Below are positions 51,262-59,852 of a stretch of 64,000 bases of DNA, in pieces. The DNA is from Candidatus Binatia bacterium. GTDB lineage: Bacteria > Desulfobacterota > Binatia > HRBIN30 > BPIQ01. The translations under genes were made by a program, and so were the position numbers. Numbering within the stretch: the first letter of the stretch is position 1; every line of letters begins with the position of its first letter. The DNA is taken from positions 558,001 through 622,000 of the forward strand of contig BPIQ01000002.1 of the NCBI GenBank assembly GCA_026004195.1, read 5' to 3'. The notes under the pieces are model-generated. The model made no database searches, had not been told where the DNA came from, and saw only the letters and a program-made list of their open reading frames with translations.

Positions 51262-53634
51262 ATGATGAGCAACCTCATGTTCGAGTTGCTCCTGACCCGT
51301 ATCTTTTCCGCGGTCCTCTGGTACCATTTTGCCTTTCTTGCCGTGTCGATCGCGCTGCTCGGGTCGGCGGTCGGCGCGGTGCTCGTGCATCTCTGCCCCG
51401 CGGTTTTCGCCGGACAGCACGCTTGCCGCGCCGCGTCTTTGTCCGCAATGGGATTTTCCCTCTCCGTCGTTGCGGGACTCGCTCTGATTTTCCGCATGAA
51501 CGTAACCTTCGGAGCAAGCCCGGAGCAACTACTGGGCATCACCGTGATGCAAGTGCTCGCGGCGTTGCCGTTCGTGTTCTCCGGGGTGTTCGTATGCGTC
51601 GTTCTCCTACGAGCCTCCCGGGGGGTCGGGGGCGTCTACGGCGCCGACCTGGCAGGGGGAGCGATTGGCTGCGCACTCTTCGTCCCGTTCATGGACTTCG
51701 TGGACGGCCCTCGCGGTGCCCTCTGGCTTGCCTCGGCGGGAGCCGTGGGAGCCGCCCTGGCAGGAGCCGCGGCGAGAGATAGGCGACTCGTAACCATCGG
51801 CTTCCTTCTTGCCGTTGCTTATCTCGCGGCGTTCGCCGGCAAGTGGGACAAGAAGGCGCTCCAAGTTCACTGGGCCAAAGGCCATTGGAGCCTGGACCAC
51901 GAAATCGAAAGGTGGAACGCCCTCTCCCGTCTCGTGGTTCTCGACTGGACGGATCTCCCGTTCGGTTGGGGTCTGGGGACCCGGATACCGCCCTCGGCCC
52001 GAAAAGACCAAAAGGTTCTCTTGATCGACGGCACGGCGGCGACCATCCTGACGCGCTTCGACGGCAAACTCGACGAGGTCTCGTACCTTTTGTGGGATGT
52101 CACATCCCTCGCGTACGCGATCCGTCGCGGCGGGTCGGTCTTCGTCGTCGGTGTCGGAGGGGGGCGCGACATCCTCGCCGCCCTCTCGGCCGGCCACCGT
52201 CGCGTCGTGGGCGCAGAGGTCAACGACGAGATCCTCGATCTGCTCCGCCACGAGTACGGCACCTTCACCGGCCACCTCGAGCTCCGCCCGGAGGTAGAAC
52301 TCGTTGCGGAGGAAGCTCGCAGTTATCTCGTGCGTCGAGCCGACCGCTTCGACGTCATCCAGGCTTCGCTGACCGACACCTGGGCGGCCGCTGTGAGTGG
52401 CGCCTACGTGCTGTCGGAAAATTCCATCTACACCCGCGAAGCTTTCGCTCGTTTTTTCGACCACCTCTCATCCTCGGGGATCCTTTCCGTCAGTCGCTGG
52501 TACCTCGACACGGAGCCCGCAGAAACGCTCCGCCTGCTCGCGCTTGCAGCGGCAGCACTCCGGGACCGCGGTGTGAGAAACCCGAGAGAGCACCTTTTTC
52601 TGGCACGGAGCCAGGCTCCCAGACTGGCGGTGGCTACCCTGCTAGCGAAAGCAACTCCGTTCCAACGCGAGGAACTGCGGCAGCTCCGGGCATGGTGTGC
52701 GGATCGCGGCTTTCGTGTGATGCTGGAACCCGCCCTGTCAGAAAGCCCCCTTCTCGCCGCTTTGGCGGGGCCGCAGGAACCAGTACGAGCCTTCCGCACT
52801 TATCCTTTGGACCTGCGGCCACCTACCGACGATCGGCCCTTCTTCTTTCACATGCTGCGCATGCGCGACGCCTTCCGTGCCGACCCCGCGCGATCGGACG
52901 CCGTTCGCGCCAATGCCGAGGCAGTGGTCAGCCTCGTTTGGCTGCTCGTAATCGCCGCCGCCCTTTCCGGCCTTCTCATTCTTCTGCCTCTCTGGGGGGC
53001 ACGGGGGCCGAGCACCCCGGAGCGCTCGGGTGCACGGCTCCTCTACTTCTCGAGCTTGGGACTCGGCTTCATTGTACTCGAAATCGCTCTGATGCAACGG
53101 CTCGTGATCGCCCTCGGCCACCCCACCTATGGTCTCACCGTGGTTCTTTTCTCGTTGCTCCTGGCCGCCGGGAGCGGCAGTCTTTGGGTTCAGCGGGCAA
53201 GCCGGAAAGACTTTCCGTCCTTTTTTCCGGCGCGGTCGCTGCTGCTCATCCTTTGCGTGGGAACTGCAACCGTGGGCTTGACCTGGGGAATACGGGAATG
53301 GCTCGAGGTGGCGGGCGGTGTAAAGCGCATCGCAGTCTCGGCCGCGCTCGTCGCCCCTCTCGGATTCTTCTTGGGAATTCCGCTACCCGCGGGCCTCACT
53401 GTTTGTGCCAAGGATCCCGCGGGTTACCGCGCCTTGTACTGGGGAGCGAACGGCGCTGCTTCGGTGTGCGGTACGGTAGTCGCTACGATGTCGTCCCTGG
53501 CTTTTGGAATCACAGTCACTTCCTTTTTGGGACTCGGTGCGTATCTCGTAGCTACGCTCGCTGCGCTCCGGGCCTTCCCTCTTGGGAACCGCTCTCCCTT
53601 TCCTGGGCGATCCCGAAGAGGCTCGGGCACCTAG
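51262..53634 (+). CDS. membrane protein with spermidine-synthase-like methyltransferase-fold domain
   Basis: Encodes about 790 aa from the ATG at 51262. Six or seven N-terminal membrane helices begin MMSNLMFELLLTRIFSAVLWYHFAFLAVSIALLGSAVG. The soluble centre (about 270-470) has the Rossmann motif VFVVGVGGGRDILAALSAGHRRVVGAEVNDEI and DVIQASLTDTWAAAVSGAYVLSENSIYT, as in spermidine synthases. More helices follow (about 550-780). Such proteins are common in deltaproteobacteria; polyamine synthesis is not proven. The divergent region has 45 bp for both promoters. Confidence 0.85.
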   Translation: MMSNLMFELLLTRIFSAVLWYHFAFLAVSIALLGSAVGAVLVHLCPAVFAGQHACRAASLSAMGFSLSVVAGLALIFRMNVTFGASPEQLLGITVMQVLAALPFVFSGVFVCVVLLRASRGVGGVYGADLAGGAIGCALFVPFMDFVDGPRGALWLASAGAVGAALAGAAARDRRLVTIGFLLAVAYLAAFAGKWDKKALQVHWAKGHWSLDHEIERWNALSRLVVLDWTDLPFGWGLGTRIPPSARKDQKVLLIDGTAATILTRFDGKLDEVSYLLWDVTSLAYAIRRGGSVFVVGVGGGRDILAALSAGHRRVVGAEVNDEILDLLRHEYGTFTGHLELRPEVELVAEEARSYLVRRADRFDVIQASLTDTWAAAVSGAYVLSENSIYTREAFARFFDHLSSSGILSVSRWYLDTEPAETLRLLALAAAALRDRGVRNPREHLFLARSQAPRLAVATLLAKATPFQREELRQLRAWCADRGFRVMLEPALSESPLLAALAGPQEPVRAFRTYPLDLRPPTDDRPFFFHMLRMRDAFRADPARSDAVRANAEAVVSLVWLLVIAAALSGLLILLPLWGARGPSTPERSGARLLYFSSLGLGFIVLEIALMQRLVIALGHPTYGLTVVLFSLLLAAGSGSLWVQRASRKDFPSFFPARSLLLILCVGTATVGLTWGIREWLEVAGGVKRIAVSAALVAPLGFFLGIPLPAGLTVCAKDPAGYRALYWGANGAASVCGTVVATMSSLAFGITVTSFLGLGAYLVATLAALRAFPLGNRSPFPGRSRRGSGT

Positions 53635-53754
53635 CACGCCGCGGTCCTCGCCTCCCCCCCGGCAGCTCGAACCATGCCGGGTAGCAGGCGGCGCCCTGGC
53701 TCCTCGAGGCCCTCCGAAGGCGCCCCGTTGCTGCCGGCCCAGGGGAGGATTAGT

Positions 53755-54873
53755 ATGCTTGGCGTGGCGACGCTCAAGGAAATCCTCGAAGCACGCACGG
53801 CGGAAGCAGCGCCGGAGCTCCACGAGAAGCTCCCGGACAAGGCGGTCCGTTGTTACGCCTGCGGGCACCGGTGTTACATCCCCGAGGGCAGGGTCGGCAT
53901 CTGCAAGGTCCGCTTCAACCGCGGCGGGACGCTCTACGTCCCCAAGGGCTACGTGGCCGCGTTGCAGTGCGACCCGATCGAAAAGAAGCCCTTCTTCCAC
54001 GTCCGACCCGGGGCGCTGGCCTTGAGCTTCGGCATGCTCGGTTGCGACTACCACTGCGCCTACTGCCAGAACTGGCTCACCTCGCAGGCACTCCGAGACC
54101 CGGCTGCGGTCTCGCCGATCCACGACATCCGTCCCGAGGAAATCGTGGAGCTCGCCTTGCAAGAGGGGGCAGAGGCCATCGTCAGTACCTACAACGAGCC
54201 GCTCATCACGAGCGAGTGGGCCGTCGACGTGTTCCGGGTCGCCAAGCAGCACGGGCTGCTCACGGGTTACGTCTCCAACGGGAACGGTACCCCCCAGGTG
54301 CTCGAGTACATCCGTCCCTGGACCGACCTCTACAAGATCGACCTCAAGGGTTTCGACGACAAGCACTACCGGAAGCTCGGAGGGGTCCTGCAAAACGTCC
54401 TCGACACGATCCGGAACGTTCACAAGCTGGGCTTCTGGCTCGAGGTGGTGACGCTCGTCGTCCCCGGATTCAACGACTCCGACGAGGAGCTCAGGAACAT
54501 CGCGCGCTTTCTCGCGGGGGTCTCCCCGGACATTCCCTGGCACGTGACGGCTTTCCATCCCGACTACAAGATGACCGACCGGGACCGGACCAGCGTCGAG
54601 ACCCTTCTCCGCGCGGCCCGGATCGGAGAAGAGGAAGGCCTGCGCTACGTGTACGCCGGCAATATCCCGGGACGGGTGGGCCGCTACGAGGACACGCGCT
54701 GCCCGAGCTGCGGTAAAGCGGTGATCGAGCGAACCGGGTATCTCGTTCGGAAAAACCACCTGAAAGACGGCCGGTGCCCGGATTGCGGCACCTCGATTCC
54801 CGGGGTTTGGCGCAAGCCGCAGGCACGGGACTTCACCTACGAGAGGGCCGTGCCGAGACCCGTCTGGCTCTGA
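53755..54873 (+). CDS. AmmeMemoRadiSam-type radical SAM protein
   Basis: Encodes 372 aa with a very good ribosome site (AGGGGAGGA). The radical SAM cluster motif is C97-D-Y-H-C101-A-Y-C104. The N-terminal RCYACGHRCYIPEGRVGIC (Cys33, 36, 40, 50) and the C-terminal CPSCGKAV ... CPDCGTSIPG are extra metal sites. It matches the radical SAM component of the AmmeMemoRadiSam system and PflA-like activases. The Memo and AMMECR1 partners are not in this window. The reaction is unknown. Confidence 0.9.
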   Translation: MLGVATLKEILEARTAEAAPELHEKLPDKAVRCYACGHRCYIPEGRVGICKVRFNRGGTLYVPKGYVAALQCDPIEKKPFFHVRPGALALSFGMLGCDYHCAYCQNWLTSQALRDPAAVSPIHDIRPEEIVELALQEGAEAIVSTYNEPLITSEWAVDVFRVAKQHGLLTGYVSNGNGTPQVLEYIRPWTDLYKIDLKGFDDKHYRKLGGVLQNVLDTIRNVHKLGFWLEVVTLVVPGFNDSDEELRNIARFLAGVSPDIPWHVTAFHPDYKMTDRDRTSVETLLRAARIGEEEGLRYVYAGNIPGRVGRYEDTRCPSCGKAVIERTGYLVRKNHLKDGRCPDCGTSIPGVWRKPQARDFTYERAVPRPVWL

Positions 54874-55138
54874 GGCACGGCGGGCGGCATTCCCCGGCCG
54901 GGGGCTTTTGGCGGGATCCCCGGCATGCCCCGCCCGTTTCTTCCGAACTCGACCGCGCCCGCCCCCGTCTTTCCTCCGGGTGGGGAAGAGGTTCGGGAAA
55001 AGCCGCACGGCACCGGATCCGCCGTGATCCCCCTCGACTTCCGCCCTGGTCGAGTTCTCGCGCGGAATGTCTCCGTTGCCAAGCCCGGGTCCTGGGCGGC
55101 ACCGGTCGCCGCCGGCCGAGCGTCCCCGCCGTACGGTT

Positions 55139-55564
55139 CTACCGGGGGTCGGCCCAGGGATCGTAGGTTCCGAAACTCCAGACGTGCCCCTCCGGGTCGC
55201 GGCACGTGTAGCCGCGGCCACCGTAGCTCTGGTCTTCGAGCTCGAGGACGATTTCGGCCCCCTCGGCACGGGCGCGCCGGTAGTGCTCGTCCGCATCCTG
55301 CACCACGACGTAGATACCCTGCGAGCAGGGGGCTCCGCTCTCTACGGGCGACTTGACGTAGGCGTCGTAGGCTCCGTGTCCCCCGGAACCCAGCATCACC
55401 ATGCCGTTCCCCCTGAGGAGCTGAGCGTGGACCACCTGTCCTTCCTCGTTCCTCACGACCAGATGGGGCACGAAGCCGAACGCCCGGCAGAGCCAGTCGA
55501 CGGCCGCGTTACCGTCGACGTACCGGAGAGCCGGGACTACGGTCGGACGCATTTCCGTTGTCAT
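55139..55564 (-). CDS. VOC family protein (glyoxalase/bleomycin-resistance fold)
   Basis: Encodes 141 aa with two beta-alpha-beta-beta-beta halves: PALRYVDGNAAVDWLCRAFGFVPHLVVRNEEGQVVHAQLLRGNGMVML, then GIYVVVQDADEHYRRARAEGAEIVLELEDQSYGGRGYTCRDPEGHVWSFGTYDPW. This is the PhnB-like or DUF1428-like arrangement. Family roles include metal-dependent ring cleavage and drug binding; the substrate is unknown. A REP array starts just upstream of its ATG. Confidence 0.88.
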   Translation of the reverse strand: MTTEMRPTVVPALRYVDGNAAVDWLCRAFGFVPHLVVRNEEGQVVHAQLLRGNGMVMLGSGGHGAYDAYVKSPVESGAPCSQGIYVVVQDADEHYRRARAEGAEIVLELEDQSYGGRGYTCRDPEGHVWSFGTYDPWADPR

Positions 55565-55639
55565 GGGATTTCCCTCCTTCGCGGGGACGTCTTACCCCTC
55601 CCTTGGCAGGAAATCGAACGCGGGATCCCAGGACGAAAC

Positions 55640-56160
55640 GCCGCTCCCCGGACGCGTCGGAACGCGTCCCGCCGGGTGCGCATCGACTTCCACGCGACGT
55701 TCCGAACGTGCGAATCGGAGGGCCACGCTCTGTCGTGGCCGTGTTCGCCGACGGCGGGAACGCCGATCCCTGGATGCGAACGGCCGTCGTTCCTCCGCCT
55801 CCCCCCGGACGCGACGGAGCGCGTCCCCCCGGCGTGCCCATCGACCTCCACGCGACGTTCCGAACGTGCGAATCGGAGGGCCACGCTCTGTCGTGGCCGT
55901 GTTCGCCGACGGCGGGAACGCCGATCCCTGGATGCGAACGGCCGTCGTTCCTCCGCCTCCCCCCGGACGCGACGGAGCGCGTCCCTCCGGGTGCCCATCG
56001 ACCTCCACGCGACGTTCCGAACGTGCGAATCGGAGGGCCACGCTCTGTCGTGGCCGTGTTCGCCGACGGCGGGAACGTCGATCCCTGGATGCGAACGGCC
56101 GTCGTTCTCCCGCCCCGCCCCGGACGCGACGGAGCGCGTCCCGCCGGCGGGTCGCGCCGG
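55640..56160. repeat. REP/BIME array D, three 158-bp tandem units
   Basis: Type-1 hairpins at 55650-55669 (loop TCGGAA), 55807-55826, 55965-55984 and 56122-56141. Inverted type-2 hairpins at 55721-55740, 55879-55898 and 56036-56055. The period is 157-158 bp. A roughly 38-bp spacer (GTTCGCCGACGGCGGGAACG then TCGATCCCTGGATGCGAAC) is nearly identical to that of the long units at 31388-31915. The array lies between the VOC gene start (55564) and the nitrilase stop (56163). Confidence 0.93.
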
Positions 56161-56162
56161 TT

Positions 56163-57101
56163 TCACCCCGAGAACACGACCGGCGGAAGGGGTTCGCGGT
56201 TGACGGAAAGGGAGAACACGTCCGGACGGGCGTAGTGGCCGGCTACGTCGAGAGACCGCCTCGCCCTCCGGGCAGCTTCGGGATCGACTTCGGCGTAAAG
56301 AATCCCTTTTTCCCGGTGAAGCGGACCGGCGACCACCTTGCCGGCGGGGTCGACCACGACGGCGTCCCCGTCGTTGATCCACTCGTCCGCCGCAAAGAGC
56401 GCCTCGCGTCCCGGAAAGTCCTCGGGCACGTCGGAGGAATGAAGCGCCGTGGCCGTGCCCACCACCCAGCAGCCTCCCTCGCGCGCGATGTGACGCAACG
56501 TCACGAGACACCCTTCCCCCGAATCCCAGGTGGGGTTCACGAAGATCTCCATCCCCTGGGCGTAAAGGGCGTAGCGGGCAAGCGGCATGTAGCTTTCCCA
56601 ACAAACGAGGCACCCGAGCTTGCCGGCCGGAGTATCGACGACGCGAAGGCCACTCCCGTCCCCCATGCCCCAGACCATCCGCTCGGGGTTGGTCGGCACG
56701 AGCTTTCGGTGACGATTCCGGATCGTGCCGTCGGGCCCGATCACGACGACGGAGTTGAAAAGCGTCGTGCCCGAGAACCGGCTGTCGACCTCGTGGATCC
56801 CGAGGACCACCGTCACGCACCGCTTGCGTGCGGCGTCGCAAAGCGGGTCCAGGTGTCCCGCGCTCGGGTCGACGGCGTTCTGCCGGAGCCGAGCGTGGAT
56901 CTCGGCGGAAAGTCTCATGTCGCCCCCGGGCCTCAACCGCCAGATCCACGTCGGATAGCCCGGAACATAGGCTTCGGGAAAGACGAGCAACGAGGCATCG
57001 GCGTCGGCAGCCTCGTGCAGCGATTCGAGCGCCCTTTCGATCGTCCGCTCCCGGTCGAGCAACACGGGAGGTCTGGGAATCACGGCAATTCTGGTCCGCA
57101 T
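56163..57101 (-). CDS. nitrilase-family carbon-nitrogen hydrolase
   Basis: Encodes 312 aa. The triad is complete: Glu43 in LLVFPEAYVPGYP, Lys133 in NRHRKLVPTNPER and Cys167 in LGCLVCWESYMPLARY. The spacing and the CWExYMPLARxxLY motif point to true nitrilases (aliphatic or aryl nitrile to carboxylic acid plus ammonia) rather than amidases. The C-terminal region (VVDPAGKVVAGPLHREKGILYAEVD) is typical. Its 5' leader contains a perfect 15-bp hairpin ending 20 nt before the ATG. Confidence 0.93.
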   Translation of the reverse strand: MRTRIAVIPRPPVLLDRERTIERALESLHEAADADASLLVFPEAYVPGYPTWIWRLRPGGDMRLSAEIHARLRQNAVDPSAGHLDPLCDAARKRCVTVVLGIHEVDSRFSGTTLFNSVVVIGPDGTIRNRHRKLVPTNPERMVWGMGDGSGLRVVDTPAGKLGCLVCWESYMPLARYALYAQGMEIFVNPTWDSGEGCLVTLRHIAREGGCWVVGTATALHSSDVPEDFPGREALFAADEWINDGDAVVVDPAGKVVAGPLHREKGILYAEVDPEAARRARRSLDVAGHYARPDVFSLSVNREPLPPVVFSG

Positions 57102-57536
57102 CGGGCCCCCTTTCTCCGCCGCGCGATTGCGTGGGGTCGCCGTACGATCCCACGCAATCGCGCAAGTCTCGCGGCTCGGCTCCTGCCTAGTCGAGAGCGT
57201 CCTCTCCCGTCAAGGCGGCCACCACTCCGGGGCAGGCTGCGGTTCCGGGGTCACCCGGGATCGAATCTCCTCCGCGCCGCCGCTACAAAGGGGTGCGCGT
57301 TTCCCCTTCTTCGAATCGTCCCTTGCATCCGGCTCACCCCTTCCAGCGGCTCCTGTCGTATTCGAGAGAAGTGGCGCGGGGCGGCCGCTCTGCGGGCGCA
57401 ATCGAGCGCTGGATTCGCCCGACCCGTAACTTCCGATCGTCGCACGAGTGGCGAGCGTCACCGGCCAGGCACGGTCGCCGACTCCGGGCATGGATCCCAC
57501 CGTCCGACCCGCCTCGTCGGCTCTCCCGCCGTACTT
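57102..57536. other. intergenic region between nitrilase and selenoprotein genes
   Basis: About 435 bp on the 5' side of the nitrilase gene and 3' side of the selenoprotein gene. Apart from the hairpin at 57121-57163 I see no gene, repeat or recognised RNA. The rest has no coding signature. Confidence 0.4.
57121..57163 (-). promoter_or_regulatory. perfect 15-bp inverted repeat in the nitrilase leader
   Basis: GCGCGATTGCGTGGG (57121-57135) and its exact complement CCCACGCAATCGCGC (57149-57163) flank a 13-nt loop. On the minus strand it ends 19 nt before the nitrilase ATG (57101), just ahead of the ribosome site (GAGAAAGGGGG). It could be an operator, an attenuator or an mRNA stabiliser. No T-tract follows on the minus strand, so it is not a simple intrinsic terminator for the upstream gene. 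Confidence 0.6.
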
Positions 57537-58271
57537 TCACCCGAAGTCGACGAGCACCGGTGGCGGGCCCGGCAGCTCGAGAAGGCCGAGCGCCCGGTCG
57601 AGGACCCTGTGCTGGAGCTCCGGGTCGTGGGGACGGCCGAGGGGGTAGCCGTGGGGGAACGGGACGAAGAGCGCGCGAGGCGGGCGGACCTTCTCGGCGA
57701 CTTCCCGCAGGAGCTGGATCGCGACCGTGGAGATTCCCCGTCGCTCGAGCTCCGCTGCGACCAGGCCCACGGCCTGGTTGCAGAAAGGTCAAACGGGCAC
57801 GAGGAGTGCCACGTCCACGCCGTCCGCGCGCAACTTCTCCGCTACCTCGGGGGCCGTTCGGCGGACGAGCCTACCCGGGGCGGTAATCGACCCCATGAAG
57901 GAGAAGTGCCTCCGGTTCACGCTCCCGATGCGACCCCGGGTCGCGAGCTCCCGCACCCGGTCGACCGGGAAGGCGAGATTCGGGTCCGCGCGCATCCCCG
58001 TGTGGTCGAAAGCCTCGCTTCGGTGCGTGTCCACGAGAGCCGACGCATCGACGTCGGACGGGATTTCCCGGAACGAAACGTCGCCGCCGCGGACGGATTC
58101 GTCGAAAGGTTCCTGCCCGCGGACGACGAAGCCCGCGCTCGAGACGAGCGCCAGGCGACACTCGGAAAGCGGCTTCCGGAGAGGAGTCCACGGCACGGGA
58201 TGGATGCGCCGCCAGGGATACGTCCGCAAGAGCAGCCGCAAGGGGAGAGAAAACTCGTCGAAAGACCCCAC
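57537..58271 (-). CDS. selenoprotein of the glycine/sarcosine/betaine reductase B-like family
   Basis: Encodes 244 residues from a GTG at 58271 if the UGA at 57789-57791 is read as selenocysteine (residue 161). The frame runs GSFDEFSLPLRLLLRTYPW, FVVRGQEPFDESVRGGDVSFREIP, DPNLAFPVDRVRELATRGRIG and GVDVALLVPV, then Sec-Pro-Phe-Cys, then NQAVGLVAAELERRGIS. Family homologues have Cys or Sec in this UxxC redox motif. The frame stays open for 83 more codons with family-like sequence. Substrate and partners are unknown; no grd or prd genes are near. Neighbours are a nitrilase and an M20 peptidase. Confidence 0.88.
57760..57778 (-). promoter_or_regulatory. candidate bacterial SECIS hairpin
   Basis: Just after the UGA (57789-57791) the minus strand can fold a 7-bp stem, ACCAGGC with GCCTGGT, closing a 5-nt loop CGTGG. 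The loop begins 17 nt after the UGA and has G as its second base. Both fit the published bacterial SECIS rules (apical loop 16-37 nt from UGA, a G among its first two bases). It overlaps the coding sequence, as expected for bacteria. It would be bound by SelB. Confidence 0.7.
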
Positions 58272-58283
58272 GAAAAACGCTCC

Positions 58284-59696
58284 CTACCGGGGCCGCGCGG
58301 CGTGGTCCGCCAGGATCCGCGCCACACAGGCCGTGAGGCGCCGCGCCGTAGGAAGGTGCAGGAACTCGTTCGGGCCGTGCGCGTTCGACCGCGGCCCGAG
58401 AACGCCCGTGATGACGAACTGAGCCCGCGGGTAGGCCCGGCCCAGCATGGCCATGAACGGGATCGTCCCGCCTTCTCCGATGTAGGCCGCAGGCCTGCCG
58501 AAAAATTCTTGCGACGCCCTCTGGAGCGACTCGCCGAGCCACGCTTCTTCGTCCGGCGCGTTCCAACCGTCCGCGACCTGATCTCCGTCGAACGACACCT
58601 CGGCACCGTAGGGAGGATCGGTTTCGAAGGTCCGGCGCACGACGTCACGAGCCTGCTTTGCGTCGAGCGTCGGAGGCAGCCGTAGCGAGACCCGGAGCGC
58701 GGTCTCGGGCCTCAGGACGTTTCCGGCCGAGTGGAGAGGGGGCAGACCGCCGGCACCGATGATTTCCAGTTGCGGTTTCCAGGTCCGTCCCAGAAGGAGC
58801 TCCCGGGGGTCGTCGTGGACGGGCCGCACGCCGGGCCGAAACGGATACTCCCGGTGGACCGTTTCGCCGAGAATCGCTGCCGCTTCCACGAGCTGGCGGC
58901 GGCGGGAGTCGGGCACCTCGACGTGGAGCTCGGTCGGCAGGATCTCCCCCGTCCGCGAGTCCTCGAGCCGCGAAAGGAGTTCCCTCGCGATCCGGAACGA
59001 CGAGGGGACGATGCCGCCCGCCCCACCCGAGTGCACGCCTTCGTCCAGCACGCGGACGCGAAGCGTGCCGTTCAGCAGCCCGCGCAGCGAGGTCGTCACC
59101 CAGAGACGCTCGTAGTCACCGCAACCCGAGTCGAGGCACACCACGAGACTCGGACGGCCGATTTTCTCGCGTAGCGTCTCGAGGTAGGCAGGCAAATCCG
59201 GGCTCCCGCTTTCCTCGCAGGCCTCGACCAGAACGACACAACGGGCGTGCGGAATCCGGTTTCGCTCGAGCGCAGCGACCGCGAGAGTCGCTGCGAAAAG
59301 AGCGTATCCGTCGTCGGCTGCGCCGCGACCGTAGAGCCGATCACCCCGCCGCACGGGCTTCCAGGGGCCCAGGCCTTCGGCCCAGGGCTCCATGGGGGGT
59401 TGTTTGTCGATGTGACCGTAGAGCAGCACCGTGTCGTCCCCCTGCCCGGGGACTTCGAGCCAGAGAAGCGGCGTTCGCCCGGGAAGCCGGTGCACTTCGA
59501 GGGTGAGATTCGGCACCCGCTCCCCGTGGACCCAGTCGACGCAAAGCTCGAGAGCCCGCTCCATGTGGCCGTTCGAGGCCCATTCGGGATCGAAGGCGGG
59601 AGACTGGTTGGGGATGGCGACGTAGCGTTCGAGAGCGGGGAGGACGCTCGAAGCCCACCGCTCCTCGACGAAATCGGCGATCTGTCGCGAGTCCAT
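58284..59696 (-). CDS. M20 family metallopeptidase
   Basis: Encodes 470 aa from the ATG at 59696. Zinc ligands are visible: His in VLLYGHIDKQPPMEPW, Asp in RLYGRGAADDGYA, Glu-Glu in VVLVEACEESGSPD, Asp in CLDSGCGDY and His in NEFLHLP. The inserted dimerisation domain lies at about 205-385. The HIDKQPP motif resembles carnosinase-like dipeptidases (CNDP type). The selenoprotein gene begins 12 nt after its stop, so the two are probably cotranscribed. Confidence 0.93.
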   Translation of the reverse strand: MDSRQIADFVEERWASSVLPALERYVAIPNQSPAFDPEWASNGHMERALELCVDWVHGERVPNLTLEVHRLPGRTPLLWLEVPGQGDDTVLLYGHIDKQPPMEPWAEGLGPWKPVRRGDRLYGRGAADDGYALFAATLAVAALERNRIPHARCVVLVEACEESGSPDLPAYLETLREKIGRPSLVVCLDSGCGDYERLWVTTSLRGLLNGTLRVRVLDEGVHSGGAGGIVPSSFRIARELLSRLEDSRTGEILPTELHVEVPDSRRRQLVEAAAILGETVHREYPFRPGVRPVHDDPRELLLGRTWKPQLEIIGAGGLPPLHSAGNVLRPETALRVSLRLPPTLDAKQARDVVRRTFETDPPYGAEVSFDGDQVADGWNAPDEEAWLGESLQRASQEFFGRPAAYIGEGGTIPFMAMLGRAYPRAQFVITGVLGPRSNAHGPNEFLHLPTARRLTACVARILADHAARPR

Positions 59697-59852
59697 GAAC
59701 ACTCTCCGCCCGAGGCCGTCGTCCGCTCTTTACCCCATGCCGCCCTCGCGTGCGAGAGTCCTTGAACCGCCGCACGGTTTCGCCCAGATATGGAAGCCTC
59801 GGAACTCCGGGCCGGAGCGCTCGGAAAACGTACACCCTCGGAAGGAACAGAA

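Noticed and set aside
57537-58271. Selenoprotein gene read as two short separate genes or a pseudogene
   Set aside because: Both parts align continuously with one family across a single UGA followed by PFC, and a SECIS-like hairpin is in place.
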